DNA of 64,000 nt from Crenobacter cavernae (GTDB lineage: Bacteria > Pseudomonadota > Gammaproteobacteria > Burkholderiales > Chromobacteriaceae). The stretch spans positions 2,857,001 to 2,921,000 of the forward strand of contig NZ_CP031337.1 of the NCBI RefSeq assembly GCF_003355495.1, given 5' to 3'. Below the pieces are notes generated by a model, which saw nothing but the letters and a program-made list of their open reading frames with translations, did not search any database and was not told the DNA's origin. Each line of letters opens with the position of its first letter. Position 1 is the first letter of the stretch. Both the position numbers and the translations under genes were made by a program. Positions 53,686-61,200 of the stretch are shown piece by piece.

Positions 53686-53725
53686 AAGGTTGGCCGAGTC
53701 TTATCGACCGGGCTCGGCCAAGCTT
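53686..53725. repeat. Inverted pair of the TTGGCCGAG word
   Basis: AAGGTTGGCCGAG and CTCGGCCAAGCTT (one mismatch in the outer stem) enclose a 14-base loop in the 75-bp gap between the UPF0149 gene and DUF2062. There is no T-run, so termination is uncertain. Confidence 0.65.
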
Positions 53726-53745
53726 GGTTCAGGCTTGCGGCGGGC

Positions 53746-54411
53746 TTATTCCTTGCCGCAGCACTGCTTGTACTTCTTCCCGCTGCCGCACGGGCACGGG
53801 TCGTTGCGGCCGACCTTGGCCGCGTCGCGGCGCGCGGTCTTCGGCGCGTTGGACTTGGCGCGCCAGTAGCCGTAGACGGCGAGCACCGCCTCGGGCAGTT
53901 CGTCCTTGAAGTCGTCGAGTTCGTCGGCGGTGAATTCGACCAGCGGCTCGCCCTCTTCCTGATCGAAGATGCCACCCAGCGCCATCAGCGGGTAGAGCAG
54001 ATCCTCGAAGCCTTCGTCGTCGGCCGCCTCGAACCAGTCGGTCGGCACCACGTCAAGCGCGTACAGGTAGGCGTTGCACCACGGCCAGTAGTCGGCCTCG
54101 TCGCCGTCTTCCGCGGCGTAGAGGACCAGCTCGGGGACCTCGCCCGAGGCCAGCGCGTCGGCGGTCGCGGCGTAGAGTTTCTCTAGCAGCGCGACGATCT
54201 CGGCGCGCGCGTCGCCCGATTCGAACGCCGGCGATTCGCCGAGCACGTCGTCGAGCCAGTCAGCGGATTCGAGGCGGTCCGGGCCGCTGGCGATCGCGGC
54301 GAAGAAACCCTGTACCTCGTCGAGGCGCATGGTGTCGCTGGTGGCCGCCAGCGGGGCGAGCAGCCCCTCCAGGCGGGTGAATTCGGCTTCGGTAAGGGCG
54401 GTGGCGCTCAT
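53746..54411 (-). CDS. UPF0149/YecA-like protein with C-terminal SEC-C zinc motif
   Basis: A 221-residue protein. The N-terminal UPF0149 (YgfB/YecA) helical domain is seen in LTEAEFTRLEGLLAPLAATSDTMRLDEVQGFFAAIASGP and DYWPWCNAYLYALDVVPTDWFEAADDEGFEDLLYPLMAL. The last 22 residues are a SEC-C metal-binding motif (GRNDPCPCGSGKKYKQCCGK), also found in SecA and thought to bind zinc and contact ribosomes or SecB. The ATG at 54411 has AAGGAATCCCC upstream. The overall role is unknown. Confidence 0.9.
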   Translation of the reverse strand: MSATALTEAEFTRLEGLLAPLAATSDTMRLDEVQGFFAAIASGPDRLESADWLDDVLGESPAFESGDARAEIVALLEKLYAATADALASGEVPELVLYAAEDGDEADYWPWCNAYLYALDVVPTDWFEAADDEGFEDLLYPLMALGGIFDQEEGEPLVEFTADELDDFKDELPEAVLAVYGYWRAKSNAPKTARRDAAKVGRNDPCPCGSGKKYKQCCGKE

Positions 54412-54603
54412 GGGGATTCCTTCGAAAGATGATGCTTGCGCGCGCATTGTAGCGAAATGCCGGCGCCACTGCGCGCGATCCGGCATTTGACCTTGGCGCA
54501 CTTGTCATACAGAACTGAGGTAGGGGCCGCGCGCGGCGCATCGCCAAGACGCGCGAACAAAAGACCCCGCACAACAGGTGCCACGGACGGCAAGGAGACA
54601 GCC

Positions 54604-55773
54604 ATGTTCCACCAGCCCGACTTCATCCAGGACGACACGCTCGCCGCCTTGCGCGACAGCGTGCACACGTTCGCCGCGCGCGAGATCGCGCCGCGCGCGG
54701 CCGCCATCGACCACGACAACCTGTTCCCCGCCGATCTGTGGCGCAAATTCGGCGATCTGGGCGTGCTCGGCATCACGGCCGACGAGGAATACGGCGGCCT
54801 CGGCCTCGGCTATCTCGCACACATGATCGCGATGGAGGAAATCAGCCGCGCGAGCGCATCGGTCGCGCTGTCCTACGGCGCTCACTCGAACCTGTGCGTG
54901 AACCAGATCCGCCGCTGCGGCACGGCCGCGCAGAAAAAACGCTACTTGCCGAGACTGATCAGCGGCGACTGGATCGGCGCGCTGGCGATGAGCGAGCCTA
55001 ACGCCGGCTCCGACGTAATCGGCATGAGGCTGCACGCCGACAAGCACCCGGATGGCTGGAGGCTCAACGGCAGCAAGATGTGGATCACCAACGGCGGCGA
55101 CGCCGACGTGCTGGTCGTCTACGCCAAGACCAATCCGGCGGCCGGTGCGCGGGGCATCACCGCTTTCCTGGTCGAGAAAGACTTTGCCGGCCTTTCCGCC
55201 GGCAGCAAGCTCGACAAGCTCGGCATGCGGGGGTCTAACACCTACCCGCTGTTCTTCGACGACTGCGTCGTGCCGGCCGACAACGTGCTCGGCCAGGTCG
55301 GCGGCGGCGCCGAGGTGCTGATGAGCGGGCTCGACTACGAGCGCGCGGTACTGGCGGCGGGGCCGCTCGGCATCATGCAGGCCTGTCTCGACGTCGCCCT
55401 GCCCTACCTTGCGACGCGCGAACAGTTCGGCCAGGCCATCGGCGACTTCCAGCTGATGCAGGGCAAGCTGGCCGACATGTACGTCACGCTGTCGGCGAGC
55501 CGCGCCTATGTTTATTCAGTTGGCCGAGCGCTTGACGCTGGCGTGTCCGGCCGAGCGATCCGCAAGGACGCCGCCGGCGTCATCCTGTACGCGGCCGAGA
55601 ATGCGACCAAGATGGCGCTCGAAGCGATCCAGTGCCTCGGCGGCAACGGCTACATCAACGAGTTTCCGACCGGCCGGCTGTTGCGCGACGCCAAGCTGTA
55701 CGAGATCGGCGCCGGCACCAGCGAGATCCGCCGCTGGCTGATCGGCCGCGAGCTGATGGCGGGAGAAAGCTGA
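54604..55773 (+). CDS. liuA: Isovaleryl-CoA dehydrogenase
   Basis: A 389-residue acyl-CoA dehydrogenase that oxidises isovaleryl-CoA in leucine breakdown. MSEPNAGSDVIGMRLHAD and WITNGGDADVLVVYAKT are the FAD/substrate motifs, and QCLGGNGYINEFPTGRLLRDAKLYEIGAGTSEIRRWLIGRELM is the C-terminal family signature. The catalytic Glu lies in the GLDYERAVLAAGPLGIMQ region, where isovaleryl-specific enzymes place it. AAGGAGACAGCC precedes the ATG. It is followed after 1 base by the methylcrotonyl-CoA carboxylase beta gene. Confidence 0.92.
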   Translation: MFHQPDFIQDDTLAALRDSVHTFAAREIAPRAAAIDHDNLFPADLWRKFGDLGVLGITADEEYGGLGLGYLAHMIAMEEISRASASVALSYGAHSNLCVNQIRRCGTAAQKKRYLPRLISGDWIGALAMSEPNAGSDVIGMRLHADKHPDGWRLNGSKMWITNGGDADVLVVYAKTNPAAGARGITAFLVEKDFAGLSAGSKLDKLGMRGSNTYPLFFDDCVVPADNVLGQVGGGAEVLMSGLDYERAVLAAGPLGIMQACLDVALPYLATREQFGQAIGDFQLMQGKLADMYVTLSASRAYVYSVGRALDAGVSGRAIRKDAAGVILYAAENATKMALEAIQCLGGNGYINEFPTGRLLRDAKLYEIGAGTSEIRRWLIGRELMAGES

Positions 55774-55774
55774 C

Positions 55775-57373
55775 ATGGCGATCATCGCGACGCGTTACAA
55801 ACCTGAGCGTCCGGAAACCTCGGCCAACCTCACCCGGATGAAGGCGCTGGTCGACGAGGTGAATCAGCAAGTCGCCGCCGCGGCCGAGGGCGGCGGCGCG
55901 GCGGCGCGCGACAAGCATCAATCGCGCGGCAAGCTGTTGCCGCGCGAACGCGTGCGGCGGCTGATCGACGCGGACACACCGTTTCTCGAACTCTCGCCGC
56001 TCGCCGCGCATCATTTGTACGACGAGCAGGCGCCGGGCGCCGGGCTGATCACCGGCATCGGCAAGGTTTCGGACGTCGACTGCGTGATCGTCGCCAACGA
56101 CGCGACCGTCAAGGGTGGCTCCTACTACCCGATCACCGTCAAGAAGCACCTGAGGGCGCAGGAGATCGCGCGCGAGAACCGCCTGCCCTGCCTGTACCTG
56201 GTCGACTCGGGCGGCGCCTACCTTCCGCTGCAGGACGAGGTCTTCCCCGACCGCGACCACTTCGGCCGCATCTTCTACAACCAGGCGACCTTGTCTTCGG
56301 AAGGCATCCCGCAGATCGCGCTGGTAATGGGCAGCTGCACCGCCGGCGGCGCCTACGTGCCGGCGATGAGCGACGAGGCCGTCATCGTCAAGCACCAGGG
56401 CACGATCTTCCTCGGCGGCCCGCCGCTGGTACGCGCGGCGACCGGCGAAATCGTGACGGCGGAAGAACTGGGTGGCGCCGACGTGCACACGCGGCTATCG
56501 GGCGTGGCGGACCACCTGGCCGACGACGACGCGCACGCGATAGACATCGCCCGCGCACGCGTCGCCGCGCTCAACTGGCAGAAGCTCGGCCGGCTCGACC
56601 GCGCCGAGCCCAAGCCGCCGCGCTACCCGGCCGACGAGCTGTACGGGCTGATGCCGGTCGACGCGCGCCGCCAGCTCGACTGCCGCGAGATCATCGCGCG
56701 GCTCGCAGACGACTCGGACTTCGACGAATTCAAGGCGCTGTACGGCACGACGCTCGTCACCGGCTTCGCACGCCTCGACGGCTGGCGCGTCGGCATCGTC
56801 GCCAACAACGGCATCCTGTTTTCCGAGTCGGCTCTGAAGGGCGCGCACTTCATCGAACTGTGCTGCCAGCGCGGCATTCCCTTGATCTTCCTGCAGAACA
56901 TCACCGGCTTCATGGTCGGCAAGAAGGTCGAACAGGGCGGCATCGCCAAGGACGGTGCCAAGCTGGTAACGGCGGTCGCGTGCGCGCAGGTGCCGAAGTT
57001 CACCGTGATCGTCGGCGGCAGCTTCGGCGCCGGCAACTACGGCATGTGTGGCCGCGCGTTCGGCCCGCGTTTCCTGTGGATGTGGCCGAACGCTCGCATC
57101 TCGGTAATGGGCGGCGAGCAGGCGGCGCGGGTGCTATCACAGGTCAAGCGCGACCAGCTTTCGGGGGCGTGGAGCGACGAAGATACCGCCGCGTTCGAGG
57201 CGCCGATCCGCGACCAGTACGAACGGCAGGGCCACCCGTTCTACGCGACCGCGCGGCTGTGGGACGACGGCATCCTCGACCCGGCGAAGACGCGCGACAC
57301 GCTCGCGCACGCGATCGCGGTGTCGCTGAACGCGCCGATCGCGCAAACGCGCTTCGGCGTGTTCCGCATGTAG
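55775..57373 (+). CDS. liuB: Methylcrotonyl-CoA carboxylase beta (carboxyltransferase) subunit
   Basis: A 532-residue carboxyltransferase that moves CO2 from biotin to 3-methylcrotonyl-CoA in leucine catabolism. KLLPRERVRRLIDADTPFLELSPLAAHHLYD, LYLVDSGGAYLPLQDEVFPDRDHFGRIFYNQA and MGSCTAGGAYVPAMSDE are specific for this branch, and FGAGNYGMCGRAFGPRFLWMWPNARISVMGGEQAA forms the second acyl-binding part. It needs the biotinylated alpha subunit (LiuD/MccA), which is not encoded next to it here. An uptake-like word follows the stop (57374). Confidence 0.94.
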   Translation: MAIIATRYKPERPETSANLTRMKALVDEVNQQVAAAAEGGGAAARDKHQSRGKLLPRERVRRLIDADTPFLELSPLAAHHLYDEQAPGAGLITGIGKVSDVDCVIVANDATVKGGSYYPITVKKHLRAQEIARENRLPCLYLVDSGGAYLPLQDEVFPDRDHFGRIFYNQATLSSEGIPQIALVMGSCTAGGAYVPAMSDEAVIVKHQGTIFLGGPPLVRAATGEIVTAEELGGADVHTRLSGVADHLADDDAHAIDIARARVAALNWQKLGRLDRAEPKPPRYPADELYGLMPVDARRQLDCREIIARLADDSDFDEFKALYGTTLVTGFARLDGWRVGIVANNGILFSESALKGAHFIELCCQRGIPLIFLQNITGFMVGKKVEQGGIAKDGAKLVTAVACAQVPKFTVIVGGSFGAGNYGMCGRAFGPRFLWMWPNARISVMGGEQAARVLSQVKRDQLSGAWSDEDTAAFEAPIRDQYERQGHPFYATARLWDDGILDPAKTRDTLAHAIAVSLNAPIAQTRFGVFRM

Positions 57374-57406
57374 CTCGGCCAACCTTTAAGAATGAGGAGA
57401 AGAACG

Positions 57407-58186
57407 ATGAACACCGTCATCGAAGTGAACGCCGCACCGCCGCTGGCGACGCTGTGGCTGAACCGGCCGGAAAAACACAACGCCTTCGACGACCACCTGA
57501 TCGCGGCGCTCGATGAAGCGCTCGGCGACCTGGCCGAGCGTCCCGAGGTCAAGGTGTTGATGCTCGCCGGACGCGGCCCGAGCTTCTGCGCCGGCGGCGA
57601 CCTCGCGTGGATGCAGAGGAGCGTCGCCTATACCGAAGAAGAAAACCTCTCCGACGCGCGCGCGCTCGCCCAGATGATGCACAAACTCTACCGCTTTCCG
57701 AAGCCGGTGATCGGCCTTGCGCACGGCGCGGTCTACGGCGGCGGCGTGGGGCTCATCGCCTGCTGCGACGTGGCGGTCGCGAGCCAGACCGCGCGCTTTT
57801 GCCTGTCCGAGACGCGGCTCGGGCTGATCCCGTCTGTGATCGCGCCCTACGTGCTCGAGAAGATCGGCTCGTCGGCGGCGCGCCGCTACTTTCTCGGCGC
57901 CGAGGCGTTCTCGGCCGGCGTCGCGCAGGAGATCGGCCTCGTTCACGAGGTGGTCGACGAGCTAGAGGTGGAAGAGACCGCGATAAGGTTGGCCGAGCTT
58001 TTCGCTCGCAACGGCCCGGCGGCGATGCGCGAGGCGAAGGCGCTGATCCGCGACGCGGCCAACCAGCCTATCGACGACGCCTTGCGCGAGGACACCGCGC
58101 GGCGCATCGCGCGCATCCGGGTCGGCGAAGAGGGCCAGGAAGGTCTTGCGGCCTTTCTCGAAAAACGCGCGCCGCGCTGGCGGTAA
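57407..58186 (+). CDS. liuC: Methylglutaconyl-CoA hydratase
   Basis: A 259-residue enoyl-CoA hydratase/isomerase-family enzyme, next step in leucine degradation. LATLWLNRPEKHNAFDDHLIAALDEALGDL and VLMLAGRGPSFCAGGDLAWM form the oxyanion hole region, GLAHGAVYGGGVGLIACCDVAVAS is the second, and the C-terminal FLEKRAPRW is typical. The ATG at 57407 has GAGGAG upstream. The gene following in the same direction in most liu operons (liuD) is absent; a minus-strand sensor gene lies there instead. Confidence 0.88.
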   Translation: MNTVIEVNAAPPLATLWLNRPEKHNAFDDHLIAALDEALGDLAERPEVKVLMLAGRGPSFCAGGDLAWMQRSVAYTEEENLSDARALAQMMHKLYRFPKPVIGLAHGAVYGGGVGLIACCDVAVASQTARFCLSETRLGLIPSVIAPYVLEKIGSSAARRYFLGAEAFSAGVAQEIGLVHEVVDELEVEETAIRLAELFARNGPAAMREAKALIRDAANQPIDDALREDTARRIARIRVGEEGQEGLAAFLEKRAPRWR

Positions 58187-58187
58187 A

Positions 58188-58212
58188 TCGGCCAACGTCG
58201 AGATTGGCCGAG
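58188..58212. repeat. Inverted TCGGCCAA / TTGGCCGA arms between liuC and the sensor gene
   Basis: TCGGCCAA (58188-58195) and TTGGCCGAG (58204-58212) form 8-bp inverted arms with an 8-base loop, between two convergent genes. This is the only thing seen in that 62-bp gap. Confidence 0.6.
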
Positions 58213-58248
58213 CACCGACGCCCTACAGCGCCGGCAGCAGCGCCAGCC

Positions 58249-61200
58249 TCAATCCGACAACAGGCTGCCGCACACCCTGTCGCGGCCGTTCGCCTTGGCC
58301 TGGTAGGCGGCGCGGTCGGCCTCGGCGAGCAGGCTCCTGAGGTCGGCCGCCTGCTCCGGGTAGACCGCGACGCCGAGCGACGCGGTGATCCCGCCCAGCA
58401 CCGCACCGCCCGCCTCGGCCACCTTCAGGGCCTTCACCCCGCGCCGGATCTGTTCGGCGCGCTCGCGCGCAACGTCGACGCCCATTTCCGGGAAGACCAG
58501 CACGAATTCTTCGCCGCCGAGCCGGCACGCCATGTCGTACGCGCGCAGCGCGCCGACCAGGTAGCGACCGACCTCGCGCAGCACCGCGTCGCCGGCGGGG
58601 TGGCCGTAGCGGTCGTTGAACCGCTTGAAGCGGTCGATATCGAGCACCATCAAGGTCAAAGGTCGGCCCAGCCGCTCGCAGCGTGCGAGTTCGGTCGGCA
58701 GCCAGTTTTCCAGATAGTGGCGGTTGTAGAGCCCGGTCAGCGCGTCGCGCAGCGCCATGTCGGACAGGCGTTGGCGCAGGCGCAGGTTGGCGAGCGACAA
58801 GGTCAGCGGCTCGATCACGCTGTCGAACAAGGCCTGCCCGCGCCCGGCCTGCTCGCCGTTGCCGAATACCGCCACCAGCTTGCCGAAACGTTCGCCCTGC
58901 GCCGCAAGTTCGCAGCACCGGCTGTTTTCGCCTTCCCCGCGCTCGGCCAGCGGGCAACGCTTGTCCGGCGCGCCACAGCAGGCGCAGTCGACGAGCGCGG
59001 CAAAGCGCGCCGGCTCGCCCCACTTGGCGAACAGGGTGTCGGTCTCGGTATCGAACACCGCGCCGGCGCTGCCGGGTAACAACGTTGGCAGCGCCTTTTG
59101 CAAGGCTTCGAAGATCGCCGCTTCGTCCTTGCACAGCTGCCAGTCGCGGATCAGCCGCGACAGCGTCGCCAACTCCCTGCTGCCCGCTTCGAGCGCCTGA
59201 AGCGCCTGCTTCAGTTCGGCGGTGCGCGCTTCGACCTTGTCCTCGAGCTCCTGGTTGACGCGCTCCAGCGTCGCGTAGGCGCGCGACAGTTCGCCGTACA
59301 GCCGTGCGCTGTCTAGCGACGCGGCGGCCTCGGCGGCCAATACCCGCGCGACGCCGCGATGCGCGGCCGGGAACGCCTGCCTCCCGTCGGCATGTTCGAG
59401 GTAGAGCACGCCGTGCGCATTGCCGCGGCCGGCGATCGGCAGCAGGAGCGCAGTAGCCGGCCTCTCCTTTACAGGCGTTGCCCCCCACGCGGCGCTGGAC
59501 TCGTGCAACGGCCCCTCTTCGCGGCCCTCCAGCGCCAGCTTGAGCAGGTCGGCCGGCAAGGCGTTGCTCCTGCCCTCGCCGCTTTGCGCACCGCGTGCCC
59601 AACCTTCGCCGTCGGGCAGATAGACCACCACGCGCGTCGCGCCGGCATGCTGGCGCGCCAGCCGCGCCAGCGCCGCCAGCACCGCCTCGGGCTGCGTCTC
59701 GCGCGCCAGCTGGCGCGACGCGTCGACCAGCGCGGCGATGTCGAAGGCCGCTTCCTGCGGCACATCCCAACCGGGCTGTCGTGCATGCAGCGCGCGGCAT
59801 ACACCGAGCGCGCCCCAGCGCGAATAGCCGCGGTAGGCTTCGCGTTCGCACGCCTCGGTCAACGGGAAGTGGCCGGCGGCCTCGAACGCCTCGGCGGTGC
59901 GCTGCCAGACGATGGCTTCGAATTGCCACAGCTGCGCGTCGCGCGCGAGCCTGAGCGCGCGGAAATACAGCCGGAAGTGATGGACCCGCTCGCTGCGGCC
60001 GTTCAGCCGCGCCACCTCGGCGGCGATCAGCCATTGCATCGCCGCGAAGCTCACCGGCGACAGCCGCGCCGCACGCCGCAGCCTGCGCCAATGCCGGGCG
60101 ATTTCGCGCCGCGCCTCGAGATCGACCGGCCGGCCATGCTGCAGTGCGAGCAGGATCAGCGCGTGGTAGAACGCATAGACCTTGCCCATGTACGAGCCGG
60201 CCACCACACCGAGGTACGGCGCCGCGGCGCGACTGTGCGCGAGCGCGTCGCCGAAGCGGCCGGCCATCGCGCAGGCCTGCGCCTGGTAATGGTGGACGTT
60301 GAAGGCGAGCGCCTGCGCGTCGGCCGACGGTTCACGCGGCAAGAACGCGTCGGCGTCGAAACCGTCGCCCTGCAGCCGGCACGCATCGGCACTCTTGCCC
60401 CTGAGCTTGCGCACGTGCTGCCTGAGCGCCTGGTTGAGCCACAAGGTACGACGTTGGCCGAGCCGCCGGCACGAGTCGGACACCTTCGCGAGCTCGGCGT
60501 CGAGCGCCTCGAGTTCGCGCGCCGAGTGAAACGCGTAGAGACCGGCGACGTGGGCGGCATAGGCGGCGTACTCGGGGTCGCCGTTCGAGAGGCTCGTCGC
60601 CTGCGCGGCCTTCAGCGCCGGCACGGCGGCGGGCAGTGGCGCACGCCACGGCGCGAGGAAAATACCGTCGAGCGTGGCGACGCGCGCGCGCAGCCAGTCC
60701 GGTGCGTCGCGCTCTGCCAGACACCGCCCGGCGTCGCCGAATGATTGCGCGAGACGGTTCTCGCCCTCGGGGATCAACGCCATCGCCGCGCCGACGAGAA
60801 ACAGGCCGCTCTCCGGCGCCGGGCCGCGCCGCAAGCTGCGTTCGGCGCCGACGAGGAACAGCCAGGTCACCAGCGCCGGCTCGACGAAATAGGCCGGCCC
60901 GAGCAAGCCGTGGATCAGGCGCAGGCAGGCGGCGTCGCTACGGGAGGCGGGTGCCGCCGACAACACCGCGCCGGGTAAACAGGTGCCGAACGCCTTCAGC
61001 AGCGCCATCCGCCGCCCGGCCAGTTCCGGCAGAGAGACCCCCTCCGGCAGGACTTCTCCGAAACGCACCAGCGCGGCGCGCCCGATATCGATCGCTGCGC
61101 GTAGATCGTCGTGTCCTACCGCCGCGGTCAGGCGCGCGAGCTGGATCTCGACCTCGTCGGCCGCGTCTTTCGCGGCGGCGAGCGCGGCCTCGGCCAAGGT

